Below are positions 1 through 8,377 of a stretch of DNA of 64,000 nucleotides, piece after piece; positions within the stretch are counted from its first letter, which is position 1, and every line of letters begins with the position of its first letter. Origin of the DNA: an uncultured Paracoccaceae bacterium (GTDB lineage: Bacteria; Pseudomonadota; Alphaproteobacteria; Rhodobacterales; Rhodobacteraceae); the NCBI GenBank assembly GCA_947493335.1, contig CANLQO010000002.1, forward strand, positions 186,001 through 250,000. The letters are read 5' to 3'. The notes beneath the pieces are model-generated. The model made no database searches. It was not told the origin of the DNA and saw only the letters and a program-made list of their open reading frames with translations. Made by a program: the position numbers and the translations under genes.

Positions 1-897
1 AAGCCCGCTGAACGTGGGGCGCTTTTCGGGGTTGATTATGAACGACGCGCTCGCCGCGATATCGGTTCCATACAGATAGGCTAGGTTCAGCTCTGTTCCC
101 GGACGGGGACGGTAGGACAAACCAACGTTCAACGGAGAGGTCCGATCAACCGCCGGAGTAAAGGTTTCCTTGTCATAAGCGATTGAGGAGTATTCCGCCT
201 TGAACCCCAGCGTTGGAGAAATCTGGTATTCGACACCGCCAAAAAAAGCCGCGTCGCCGCGAAAGAACTGGTTGGTCGACACTGTTCCGCCGTTACCAAC
301 GATGTTGTCTTCGGTGCTGAACTCACGATCCTGATAGACAGGCCTCGTTTCAAAATCTGGGCTGATCGCACCAAGCGGGTTGTCGAACCCGTTGTAGGTG
401 CCCATACGGCCCCAGCCCAATCCTCCTGTGACGATCAGACGAGATCCCACACTTTTGGACGCGACGATATATTCGGAGCCAAACCGACCGGTTCCCAAAA
501 AGTCACGTAGGCCCACGGCAATGGCGGGCAGATAGCGACTTTCATCGGTCAGTCGGTATTTCAGATCAAAGCTGCGGTCGAAGGTCTCGAACGTTGTTGT
601 GGCATCCGGATTTGCCGGGTCCACCGTCGACCACTGATCAAAAGAAGCATAACGGAACGCGCCGGATAGCCGGTCTGTCAACTGGTAGTGAAACGTAGCG
701 CGATAGCCCGAAGAGCCACCATAGCTAAGTGTCGCTGCAATCTCGCTGCGCGCTGCACTCTCGGCTGTGGGCATTTCCAACAGGCCCGGCGTGCCGAAGA
801 AGGTGTAAGAGGGCCCACTGTCCTGCGCCTGCGCGGTGTGACCCAACGCCAGTAACATCGCCGCATAACCAACTGTCCGCACGTACCCGCTGCGCAT
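1..897 (-). CDS. YjbH-like outer-membrane protein, C-terminal part cut by window edge
   Basis: Reading leftwards from an ATG at 897 the frame stays open for 299 codons to the window edge, so the 3' end is missing. Residues 1-24 form a signal peptide ending in AQA. The mature start (SYTFFGTPGLLEMPTAE) and the later stretches with DRSFDLKYRL, YLPAIAVGLRDFLGTG, SEYIVASK and GLGWGRMG are typical of YjbH-domain proteins, which are outer-membrane beta-barrel-like proteins linked to exopolysaccharide production in enterobacteria. Aromatic-rich alternating strands fit a barrel. No yjb partner genes are visible because the neighbouring DNA is outside the window. Family assignment is by remembered motif pattern; the function in this organism is inferred. 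Confidence 0.75.
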   Translation of the reverse strand, partial: MRSGYVRTVGYAAMLLALGHTAQAQDSGPSYTFFGTPGLLEMPTAESAARSEIAATLSYGGSSGYRATFHYQLTDRLSGAFRYASFDQWSTVDPANPDATTTFETFDRSFDLKYRLTDESRYLPAIAVGLRDFLGTGRFGSEYIVASKSVGSRLIVTGGLGWGRMGTYNGFDNPLGAISPDFETRPVYQDREFSTEDNIVGNGGTVSTNQFFRGDAAFFGGVEYQISPTLGFKAEYSSIAYDKETFTPAVDRTSPLNVGLSYRPRPGTELNLAYLYGTDIAASASFIINPEKRPTFSGL

Positions 898-966
898 GTC
901 GCAACCCCCGCCTCAACTGCTTGATGATGTGTCTAACCCGGCGAGAATCAGATTGGAATCGTCTTT

Positions 967-2124
967 TTAAAGAGCGGGCGGCTCAATGCCTGCCCATTTC
1001 AAAGCACCAAGTGCCGCGTGCCGCCCCGTTGCCAGACAAGCAGTGATCAAATTCCCGCCAGTTGGCGCCTCCCAATCCAGCATTTCTCCGGCAGCGAAAA
1101 GGCCAGGCTGGGTAAGAGACATCAGATCGGGATTGAGCGCATCAAACCGCAACCCGCCAGCGGTCGAGATCGCCTCGTCCAATGGGCGCGGCCCTTGGTG
1201 GGTGATTTGCAAATCCTTAAGAAGATGTGGCAAATTATTCCCGAAGGGTCTGCCAAATTCATTCAACAGCGCCAAGCGGACGGGGTCCAAACGCAGCGTC
1301 TTGCGCAGATGATTGCTAAGACTTGCCTTGCCGCGCGGCTTAGCCAGTACCTCCTGCACCCGCGCAAGTGAAAGGTCGGGCAGAAGATCCAGCATCATCG
1401 GCGCACCATCCCGCGCCGCGGCTGAAATCTCATAAATCCCGCCGCCTTCGACACCACGGGCAGAGATCACAAATTCGCCACGAGATGTCAGATCACCTGC
1501 CGTGAGTGCAACGCCCTTCACCGGCTTTCCCAGATGCGGGGTCATGTGGGCGGACCAATTCACCACGAACCCGCAATTGGCAGGCCGGAACGGGCTCACC
1601 TGCGTCATGTGATCCATCCAAATCCCATCCGACCCAAGCCGCGCCCAACTGCCACCGCCCAGTGCCAGCACATAGATGTCAGAGCTGATCGGCGGATGAT
1701 CCGCGAATTGCGCCGCGCCGTCCCGCCAGCCAATCCATCGGTGCCGCGTATGCAAGGTTACCCCTTGCGCCTCCAACCGTCGCAACCAGGCCCGCAACAG
1801 TGGAGAGGCCTTCATCGTTTTGGGAAAGACACGACCGGTAGAGCCGGTGAAAATCGGTTGCCCCAGCCCTTCGGCCCAAGCCATCACCTCTTTTGGTCCA
1901 AAACCATCAAGGGCCCTGGCTAACGCCGCTGGCATCTTGCCGAATGCTTTGTCAAAGCTGTCTGTGACCTTGGTCAGGTTCAACCCGGACTTGCCCGCCA
2001 TAAGAAATTTGCGCGCCGGTGACGGCATCCGGTCGGCGATGGTCACTGCAACCCCTGCGCCCGATAACACCTCTGCCGCCATCAGCCCCGCTGGACCCGC
2101 ACCGATGATCAGGGCCGTGGTCAC
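967..2124 (-). CDS. NAD(P)/FAD-dependent oxidoreductase, TIGR03862/HI0933-type flavoprotein
   Basis: A 385-residue protein with an N-terminal dinucleotide-binding motif GAGPAGLMAAE at about residues 8-18, followed by KFLMAGKSGLNLT, the family signature that lines the FAD site, and a C-terminal GLFAAGEMLDWEAPTGGNLITACLATG that closes it. These features match the HI0933/BaiN-like flavoproteins, specifically the TIGR03862 group, whose substrate is unknown. The start is a GTG at 2122-2124 that overlaps the stop of the upstream mechanosensitive channel gene (GTGA), so the two are probably translationally coupled. The physiological reaction cannot be deduced; the link with the channel is conserved-looking but unexplained. 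Confidence 0.85.
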   Translation of the reverse strand: MTTALIIGAGPAGLMAAEVLSGAGVAVTIADRMPSPARKFLMAGKSGLNLTKVTDSFDKAFGKMPAALARALDGFGPKEVMAWAEGLGQPIFTGSTGRVFPKTMKASPLLRAWLRRLEAQGVTLHTRHRWIGWRDGAAQFADHPPISSDIYVLALGGGSWARLGSDGIWMDHMTQVSPFRPANCGFVVNWSAHMTPHLGKPVKGVALTAGDLTSRGEFVISARGVEGGGIYEISAAARDGAPMMLDLLPDLSLARVQEVLAKPRGKASLSNHLRKTLRLDPVRLALLNEFGRPFGNNLPHLLKDLQITHQGPRPLDEAISTAGGLRFDALNPDLMSLTQPGLFAAGEMLDWEAPTGGNLITACLATGRHAALGALKWAGIEPPAL

Positions 2125-3437
2125 GCCTGTTCAAGTGCCGGGAAGCCGCCTTTGATCTCGACGACGCGCTGTGGGTAGGGAATTTCAATGCCTTCGGCCT
2201 TCAAGGCATTCCAGATCAGGAACAAGACGTCGCTGGTGTACTTGTTCTTGCCGTCGTCGATCCCCTCAACCCAGAACTCCACCGCGAAATTGATCCCACT
2301 ATCGCCAAAGCCGCGCAGCTCCACATCCGGTAGCTCCGGCTCTGACAAGACGCCGGGATGCTTCAGCACTGCCTTTTGGACCAGATCGGGAACCTTGTTG
2401 ATATCAGTGTCGTAGCTGACGCTGAACTCTGCTTCCAGCCGGTTGGCACTGCCACTGTCAGAGTAATTCACGACCCGAGTGGTAATGAAATCCTCGTTCG
2501 GGACAACGATCCAGCGCCCGTCATAGGTCTCCAGAATGGTGGCGCGCGCGGTCATCTTGATGATCGTGCCTGCCTCTCCGCCGTCCAGCTCCACGTAGTC
2601 GCCGACCGTGGCCTGCCCTTCCAGCAGCAGGATCACGCCAGAAATAAAGTTCGACGCGATCTTTTGCAGACCAAAGCCCAGACCAACACCAACCGCGCCC
2701 CCAATAATGGCAAGCGAGGACAGGTTGATCCCCATGATGTTCATCAGCAACAGGAAGGCGAGGCCGAAGATCGCAAACTCTGCTGCCTTGACCAGCAACT
2801 GCCGGATCGCGGGGCGCATGGGCTGCTTTTCGATATAGGTCGCGGTCTGGCTGTTGGACCAAGTGCCCAGCCAAAAAAGGATGCTGCCCGCAATGATCCC
2901 GCGCACAATCGCCATGATCGAGAATTTGATGTTCCCGACGCCAACCGTGGTCTCCGTCAAGAACAGCGAGACATCGTCAAGGATGCCAAGCGCATAGAGG
3001 GCCGCAATCGGCACCACGACATATTTTGCCAGGGCCCGCAGGAAAGGTTCCTTGATGATCTTTTCGGCCAGCGCACGGGCGGCCAAAAAGATAAACACCC
3101 GCTTGCCAAACGCAATCACAGCGCCCGATCCAAAGATCGACCGTGTCACCTGCTCGCCAATCGCGGTCAGCCCGTAGGCCAGCAGCGGCAGCAACAGCGG
3201 CAGGAACATGAGAAGGTAAAGCCGCCCCTTCGACAGAATCGACGTCGACCCCTCGGGCGGGGTCAGAAGCGTGGTGATCCGGCGTGACAGAAAGCGGTTG
3301 ATCAGACGCGCCAAAAGATAAGCCGCAATCAGCAGCCCGAACTGTGACCACGCAGCAGGCGACAAAAGCCAATCTTGCGCGATTGTTAGGCCTTGATCCA
3401 AATAGCCGCGCGCGGTTTCGATGATGTCGCTGTCCAT
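2121..3437 (-). CDS. MscS-family mechanosensitive ion channel
   Basis: 438 residues with about six predicted membrane segments (roughly 26-50, 72-93, 102-126, 139-160, 171-193 and 217-265). The last carries the glycine/alanine-rich pore helix and the LGFGLQKIASNFISGVILLLE sequence that defines the MscS pore and upper beta-domain. A soluble region follows (VGDYVELDGGEAGTI, then RVVNYSDSG and a C-terminal alpha/beta part) as in MscS. It is longer than E. coli MscS because of extra N-terminal helices, so it belongs to the mid-sized channels. Likely role: pressure relief on osmotic downshift in the inner membrane. Its ATG at 3437 lies 63 bp from the divergent HNH gene. Confidence 0.9.
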   Translation of the reverse strand: MDSDIIETARGYLDQGLTIAQDWLLSPAAWSQFGLLIAAYLLARLINRFLSRRITTLLTPPEGSTSILSKGRLYLLMFLPLLLPLLAYGLTAIGEQVTRSIFGSGAVIAFGKRVFIFLAARALAEKIIKEPFLRALAKYVVVPIAALYALGILDDVSLFLTETTVGVGNIKFSIMAIVRGIIAGSILFWLGTWSNSQTATYIEKQPMRPAIRQLLVKAAEFAIFGLAFLLLMNIMGINLSSLAIIGGAVGVGLGFGLQKIASNFISGVILLLEGQATVGDYVELDGGEAGTIIKMTARATILETYDGRWIVVPNEDFITTRVVNYSDSGSANRLEAEFSVSYDTDINKVPDLVQKAVLKHPGVLSEPELPDVELRGFGDSGINFAVEFWVEGIDDGKNKYTSDVLFLIWNALKAEGIEIPYPQRVVEIKGGFPALEQA

Positions 3438-3500
3438 GTCCGATGTCCCCGGTCGTCCTGCTTTACCTCTTGCCGTGCATGGCGTTAGGACTCAAGCGTT

Positions 3501-3794
3501 ATGACAGTTGATTGGCCGATCTGCGCTCTATGTGGCCGCCCTATCCCGGTGGATGTGCCGCAAAGTGCCCACCATCTGATCCCGAAACTCAAAGGCGGGA
3601 AAGGCGGGCCGACCGTATTGCTGCACCATATCTGCCACAAGGAAATCCACGCCACGCTCAGCGAGGCAGAGCTTGCCCGGAGTTACAACACGATTGAAGC
3701 GCTGCGCAGCCACCCCCGACTTGCCAAGTTTGTGGCCTGGGTTGCCAATCGTCCGCCCGGCTTCATCAGTCGCACACCGGGCAGGCGGCGATAG
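3501..3794 (+). CDS. Small HNH nuclease-domain protein
   Basis: A 97-residue protein with an HNH/zinc-finger layout: CALC near residues 8-11, then AHHLIPKLKGG (the first H pair of the HNH core), then LLHHICHKEIHA with the second Cys and metal-binding His residues. This spacing is that of stand-alone HNH endonuclease-like proteins common in alphaproteobacteria. The C-terminus is basic (RTPGRRR). It sits divergently from the MscS gene and 37 bp before DUF1992. It could nick or cut DNA, but many such proteins are uncharacterised and no restriction, phage or toxin partner lies nearby. Confidence 0.75.
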   Translation: MTVDWPICALCGRPIPVDVPQSAHHLIPKLKGGKGGPTVLLHHICHKEIHATLSEAELARSYNTIEALRSHPRLAKFVAWVANRPPGFISRTPGRRR

Positions 3795-3831
3795 GATGGG
3801 CAATCGGCGCACCGCGCCCTAACATGCCAAG

Positions 3832-4146
3832 ATGACCCATCCGCTTGACGATCTGATCAACAAAATGATGGCCGGGGCGGCTGCCCGTGGCGATTTTGAT
3901 GACCTGCCCGGCGCAGGCAAGCCGCTTGATCTGACCGGCGACCCCAAAAATCCGCTTCTGAACCGCATGATGACTGAAGCACAGGCAAAACCGCCTGCTG
4001 TGACGCTCAAGACGCAAATTTCCGACGCGCAGGCGCATCTGAAAACCTTGACCGATCCTGCAGAACGCAAGTCACAAATGAAGGTCATCGCCGATCTGCA
4101 AACCCGCCTTGCCATCGAAATGGAAGCACTGCGCAAATATGGATAA
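3832..4146 (+). CDS. DUF1992 (DnaJ-homologue subfamily C-like) protein
   Basis: 104 residues. Residues 1-35 carry the DUF1992 hallmark: a short helix LDDLINKMM followed by GDFDDLPGAGKPLDL, then a helical C-terminus. The same domain occurs in DNAJC28-like eukaryotic proteins and bacterial YhdN-type proteins; no J domain is present here. Molecular role unknown. The stop codon at 4144-4146 overlaps the start of the following MFS gene, so the two are probably co-translated. Confidence 0.8.
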   Translation: MTHPLDDLINKMMAGAAARGDFDDLPGAGKPLDLTGDPKNPLLNRMMTEAQAKPPAVTLKTQISDAQAHLKTLTDPAERKSQMKVIADLQTRLAIEMEALRKYG

Positions 4147-5329
4147 CGGCGACGAAGCGGCCTTGCGCAAGCTCTTGGCCGCCCAGATACCGTCGGATTT
4201 TGCGGACTGGCTCGACGTCGTGGCGATCAGCGCTTTGCTCGCCTTTGTCTGGCAGGTCGATACCTATGTGTTCGCTTTGCTCGCCGTGGCGATGGGTCTG
4301 CCCTATCTGTTGGTCGGCCCCATTGCAGGCGCTTTGGTCGATCGCTTTGACACCAGGTTGATCCTGATCCTCGCCAATCTTGGGCGCGGCCTAGCTGCGG
4401 GTTCGTTCTTTCTGGCCTCGGACTGGCCGATGTTGCTGGCCTTAATTGCCCTACGCAGCGCCGTTGACACCTTTTACACGCCCGCGAACCAATCCGCATT
4501 GCAGGCTCTGTCTCGGCCTGAAACCCGCATTCGCGCCAATGCACTCAGCCATGGGATCAATCAGGCCTCAAAGATTCTGGCCCCGTCGATTGGTGGCGCG
4601 ATGCTGATCTGGGTGGCCCCACAAACCGTCTTTCTGGCCAACGCAGGGGTGTCGCTTCTTGCTGCAGCACTCTTGTTGCGACTGCCAAAGCTGCCTGCAG
4701 TGGCGTCTGGCACCGGCGCACCCGGCTTCTGGGCGGGACTGCGACTTGGTCCCGCACTTTTGCGGAAGAGCGCAATCTTGCGTGCCGTGCTTTTCATGAT
4801 GGCAGCAGGCTATTTCGCCATGTTCTTCTATGACAACCTGATCGCGCCGCTGACACGTGACCTTGGATTCACCCAAACCCATCTTGGTCTCAGCCTTGCT
4901 GCTGTGGGCGCAGGTGGGGTGCTCTGCGCCGCTCTTTTGGCCCGGTTCGATGACGTGCCGCAGCCATTTTTTCTCGTGGCGGCTGCGGCCTTGATCGGCG
5001 GCACATTTGTGATCTTGCTTGGCTTGGCCGAGATAACCAAAACCGCACTCGCCTTGCCCGCATTCCTGACAGTGTTTTTTGTGCTAGGCGTCACGACGGC
5101 TATGATGGTGGTGCCATTCAGGGCCGTAATCCAGAACAACACCGATGCCAGTACAATCGGTCAGATCACCGCGTTGTCCGAAGCTGCGAATACGCTGGCC
5201 CTGCTGACCGCCCCATTCATTGGGGCATGGCTCGCCTCGACCACGACGATTGGTGCGGCTTTTGTGCTGGGCGGCGGCGTGATGCTGGGCGTAAGCATCC
5301 GCGCGTTTGCGCTCCGCCGCGCGGATTAG
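4139..5329 (+). CDS. Major facilitator superfamily transporter
   Basis: 396 residues from the ATG at 4139, which overlaps the last codons of DUF1992; an upstream TTG at 4109 would add ten residues but runs deep into the previous gene. The protein is almost entirely hydrophobic with about 10-12 membrane segments. It has the MFS loop 2-3 motif in the form GALVDRFDTRLIL and a central soluble break around residue 190. The sequence resembles the MFS_3/EntS-like drug or enterobactin exporters, but the substrate cannot be determined. Its last four bases overlap the end of the convergent crotonase gene. Confidence 0.85.
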   Translation: MDNGDEAALRKLLAAQIPSDFADWLDVVAISALLAFVWQVDTYVFALLAVAMGLPYLLVGPIAGALVDRFDTRLILILANLGRGLAAGSFFLASDWPMLLALIALRSAVDTFYTPANQSALQALSRPETRIRANALSHGINQASKILAPSIGGAMLIWVAPQTVFLANAGVSLLAAALLLRLPKLPAVASGTGAPGFWAGLRLGPALLRKSAILRAVLFMMAAGYFAMFFYDNLIAPLTRDLGFTQTHLGLSLAAVGAGGVLCAALLARFDDVPQPFFLVAAAALIGGTFVILLGLAEITKTALALPAFLTVFFVLGVTTAMMVVPFRAVIQNNTDASTIGQITALSEAANTLALLTAPFIGAWLASTTTIGAAFVLGGGVMLGVSIRAFALRRAD

Positions 5330-5925
5330 ATAAGCCCTTTGATCGCACCTACATGTGCATGTTCAGCGCCCAACGCTGCCTGACACAATTCGCGGGCCAC
5401 CGGCATCACATCATCAAAAACGCCGTCGACCAGTCCCGCATCGAGCGCTTGATCCGCCGTCCATTTCTGCCCGGCCATCAACAACAACTTTGTGCGCGAC
5501 GGCCCGACAAGCGCGCGCAGACGCTTCGGATCAGAGGGCTGCGGCAAAAAGCCAAACTTCATGACCGGATAGAAGAACTTCGCCCCCGGTACCGCGATCC
5601 GCAAATCGCAAGCCAAGGCCATCCCAAACGCCCCGCCCGCCAGCGTGCCATTGAGCGCGGCAACCGTCAGACCGGGCGCGGCCGCAACTGCAGTGGAAAG
5701 CTCTTCCCACAATGGACTTTTGGCCAGGCCTTTGGGCGCCTCTTCCAGATCCGCGCCTGCACTGAAAACACTTCCTTCTCCCGTCAGGATGACCGCCTTG
5801 GCACCGCCCGCGATTTTGTAAATGCCAATGAGTTCCGTCAACATATCAGCCGTCAGCGCGTTGGCCTTGTCGGCACGGTCCAGCGTGATGATCCATAGAT
5901 CACCCTCTCTCTCAACCCGGATCAA
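5326..5925 (-). CDS. Enoyl-CoA hydratase/isomerase (crotonase) family protein
   Basis: 199 residues, short for a crotonase (usually about 260), because the C-terminal helical lid is reduced. The crotonase core is visible: ITLDRADKANALT, the oxyanion-hole strand SVFSAGADLEE, and the second oxyanion stretch ALNGTLAGGAFGMALACDLRIA. In the usual Glu/Glu catalytic region it has FGFLPQPSDPKRL, so one or both hydratase glutamates appear to be absent and isomerase or thioesterase chemistry is possible. The start is a TTG at 5923-5925 overlapping the stop of the upstream SDR (TTGA), which suggests a two-gene acyl-CoA operon. Substrate unknown. Confidence 0.8.
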   Translation of the reverse strand: MIRVEREGDLWIITLDRADKANALTADMLTELIGIYKIAGGAKAVILTGEGSVFSAGADLEEAPKGLAKSPLWEELSTAVAAAPGLTVAALNGTLAGGAFGMALACDLRIAVPGAKFFYPVMKFGFLPQPSDPKRLRALVGPSRTKLLLMAGQKWTADQALDAGLVDGVFDDVMPVARELCQAALGAEHAHVGAIKGLI

Positions 5926-6680
5926 ATCAGGCCGACCGCGCGCCGCACGTCCTCTTCACGCAAAGAGACATCACCACCCAGATAGGCGTCCGCCGCTGGC
6001 GTGCACATCCAAAGCAATGTTTGCGCGGGCCATTCGGGCGGAATGTGGTCATCCCAACTTAACTGGCTCACTGGGTTTATGCCGCTGGCCTTGATTTCGC
6101 GTTGCATCTCTGTGGCGACGGTCCCGGGGCTCAGGCCAAGCACCCGTACCCCCGCATCGCGCGCTTCCTTATCGCCGACGCGGGTCAACATGAGCGCGCC
6201 CGCCTTTGCGCTGCAATAGGCCGCCCAGCCTTCAACAGGTCCGTGGGCCGCTCCGGATGAGATGTTGATGATGGTGCCCGAACGCTGTGCAATCATTCCC
6301 GGCAGCGCCGCGCGCATGCCGTGCATCACGCCTTTGAGATTGATGTCGATGGTGTGGCCATATGCGTCCGGGTCGATGGTCGACAAATGCCCGATGGGAT
6401 CGATGACGCCCGCATTGTTAATCACGACATCAAGCCCGCCAAAGGTGGTGCGGGTGGCGCTGACGGCCTGCTCGACTTCCCAATAGCGCGACACATCGCA
6501 GGGGATCGCCAGCGCTCTTTCGCCAATCTCGCCCGCAAGATCCGAAATCGCATCCCGCGTCCTTGCCAAAAGCGCGACATTGGCCCCGGCACCTGCAAAA
6601 GTTCGCGCGGCAGCAGCCCCGATCCCCCGGCTTGCTCCCGAAATCAGCACCGTTTTTCCCGTTAAATCGACATTTTTCAT
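5922..6680 (-). CDS. Short-chain dehydrogenase/reductase (SDR)
   Basis: 252 residues from the ATG at 6680, chosen over the in-frame codon at 6713 because an AGGGA ribosome-binding site lies just upstream and the protein then begins at the usual place before the Rossmann strand. It has the classical SDR motifs: GASRGIG (NAD(P) binding), NNAG, Ser in INISSG, and the catalytic YCSAK. It overlaps the crotonase downstream by four bases, so both may act on the same acyl or hydroxyacyl substrate. A 121-bp divergent gap separates it from the DUF2125 genes. Confidence 0.88.
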   Translation of the reverse strand: MKNVDLTGKTVLISGASRGIGAAAARTFAGAGANVALLARTRDAISDLAGEIGERALAIPCDVSRYWEVEQAVSATRTTFGGLDVVINNAGVIDPIGHLSTIDPDAYGHTIDINLKGVMHGMRAALPGMIAQRSGTIINISSGAAHGPVEGWAAYCSAKAGALMLTRVGDKEARDAGVRVLGLSPGTVATEMQREIKASGINPVSQLSWDDHIPPEWPAQTLLWMCTPAADAYLGGDVSLREEDVRRAVGLI

Positions 6681-6739
6681 CGCTTTCCCTTTCGGTCGCC
6701 ACTGTGCGGTCATATTCTCTGGATCAAAATGCTCCGACC

Positions 6740-6768
6740 TTGACCCCGCCTGTGATGCGGCAAATTAT
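6740..6768 (+). promoter_or_regulatory. Possible sigma-70 type promoter for the DUF2125 pair
   Basis: TTGACC at 6740-6745 is followed after 17 bases by AATTAT at 6763-6768, a fair -35 with a weak -10. It lies 33 bp before the ATG of the first DUF2125 gene and its AAAGG ribosome-binding site. This is a match by eye only. Confidence 0.3.
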
Positions 6769-6801
6769 TCATAGAACCCGTTTTTCCGAAAGGTAACCCT
6801 G

Positions 6802-8316
6802 ATGACACTGAAGCAAACATTCAAGACCGGCGTCTGCCTGACTGCCCTGCTAAGCGGACAAGCAGCCCTCGCCGATGTCACGGCGGTGGATGTGTGGGAA
6901 AACTGGAAGTCGAACCTTGACCTATATGGAGAAGCGGGCGTGACCATCGGGTCCGAGGACATCGGTGATGGCACCGTGACGGTCACTGATCTGGGCCTGT
7001 CGATGGACGATGGCGATACGGCGGTGACAGCCAATATGGGCAACATCACCTTTACCGAAAACGGTGACGGCACTGTCGCGATCACCATGTCAGAAAACTA
7101 TCCTATTACGATTTCCAGCAGCGACGGCTCGACTGCGGATATGTCAGTGACACACAGCGGCCTGTCCATGTCGGCATCGGGTGAACCCGAAGCGATCAGC
7201 TATGCGCTGTCGGCTGACAAATACAGCTTTCAAGTCGACAACATCACAGAGAACGGCCAGACCATCGACGCCGACGTTCTTTTTGCGGCCAACGATGTGA
7301 CTGGGAACTACGTCGTCACCACCGGTGATGTCCGCAATATGGCTTATGCCATGACCATGGGATCGGTGGACATTCTGGTGGATGTCAAAGACCCAGACTC
7401 TGACGGCACCGTGCTGATCTCTGGCAAGATCAACGGGCTTTTCGTCGATGCCAACGTTGACCTGCCTGAGGGTATGACCTTTGACGACCCAGATAATCTG
7501 GACCTGACCGGTTTTGCCATCTCGGCAGATTACGGCCTTGCCGATGGCAGCTACATCTTTGACATCACCGATCAGGAAGACGCGATTGCTGGCAGTGCCA
7601 GCACCGGCGCGGCAGAGGTGGCCGTGACCTTTGACGACAAGAACCTCAGCTACAATGTCCTGACCCGCGATATTGCGGTGGATACGGTCCTCCCCAATGT
7701 GCCGATCCCCGGCATGGAATTGCCCCTTGCGGTCTCATTGTCGGAATATGGCGTCGGGCTCGAAATGCCCCTGTCGAAGACCGAGGAACCTGCGGACTTT
7801 GCATTTGGCATCAACCTGACGGATCTGACTATCAATGATGAGATCTGGGGTATGGGTGACCCCGCCGGCGCGCTTCCCCGTGATCCCGCGACGATCAAGC
7901 TGGACCTTGCTGGCACAGCCAAACTGTTTTTTGACATCATGGACCCAGCACAGGCTGATGCCATGGCGATGGCCGATGTACCGGGCGAGCTTCACAGCCT
8001 GTCGCTGAATGAACTGCTGGTCAGCGCGGTCGGGGCCAAGCTGGACGGCTCCGGGGCATTCACCTTTGACAACGATGACTTGACGACGATCCCGGATTTC
8101 CCCCGACCAGAGGGTTCTGTCACGCTCAACCTTGCAGGCGCGAACAAGCTGATCGACACGCTGATCCAGATGGGTCTTCTGCCTGAAGATCAGGCCATGG
8201 GCGCACGCATGATGATGGGCATGTTCGCCCGTACAACCGGCGATGATCAACTCTCCTCTACCGTTGAAGTCAACGCCCAAGGTCATGTCATCGCCAACGG
8301 TCAACGCATTCGCTAA
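6802..8316 (+). CDS. DUF2125 domain protein, first of a tandem pair
   Basis: 504 residues with a signal peptide (residues 1-24, ending AALA before DVTAVDVWENW), so the protein is exported. The remainder is a long run of acidic, beta-rich sequence with repeated AVTFDD / DGTVAIT / TADMSV type strands, typical of the periplasmic DUF2125 family. The C-terminus (ARMMMGMFARTTGDDQ through VIANGQRIR) is almost identical to that of the next gene. DUF2125 proteins are widespread in Rhodobacterales and Rhizobiales; their function is unknown. The long beta-rich repeats recall AsmA/TamB-like lipid-handling folds, but that is only a guess. Confidence 0.85.
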   Translation: MTLKQTFKTGVCLTALLSGQAALADVTAVDVWENWKSNLDLYGEAGVTIGSEDIGDGTVTVTDLGLSMDDGDTAVTANMGNITFTENGDGTVAITMSENYPITISSSDGSTADMSVTHSGLSMSASGEPEAISYALSADKYSFQVDNITENGQTIDADVLFAANDVTGNYVVTTGDVRNMAYAMTMGSVDILVDVKDPDSDGTVLISGKINGLFVDANVDLPEGMTFDDPDNLDLTGFAISADYGLADGSYIFDITDQEDAIAGSASTGAAEVAVTFDDKNLSYNVLTRDIAVDTVLPNVPIPGMELPLAVSLSEYGVGLEMPLSKTEEPADFAFGINLTDLTINDEIWGMGDPAGALPRDPATIKLDLAGTAKLFFDIMDPAQADAMAMADVPGELHSLSLNELLVSAVGAKLDGSGAFTFDNDDLTTIPDFPRPEGSVTLNLAGANKLIDTLIQMGLLPEDQAMGARMMMGMFARTTGDDQLSSTVEVNAQGHVIANGQRIR

Positions 8317-8325
8317 ACGCAAATC

Positions 8326-8349
8326 CCTGCGCACGTCGGCGTGCGCAGG
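8326..8349. repeat. Perfect 10-bp inverted repeat between the DUF2125 genes
   Basis: Arms CCTGCGCACG (8326-8335) and CGTGCGCAGG (8340-8349) enclose a TCGG tetraloop. The stem begins nine bases after the stop of the first gene. No T-run follows, so it is not a standard intrinsic terminator; it may be an RNA-stabilising or attenuating hairpin that sets the ratio of the two products. Confidence 0.7.
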
Positions 8350-8377
8350 ATCACTCCCCCAATAACCGGAATACCAC

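Noticed and set aside
2358-3287. 309-codon plus-strand frame inside the MscS gene region
   Set aside because: Antisense to an obvious MscS channel; composition is Gln/Arg-rich and non-protein-like.
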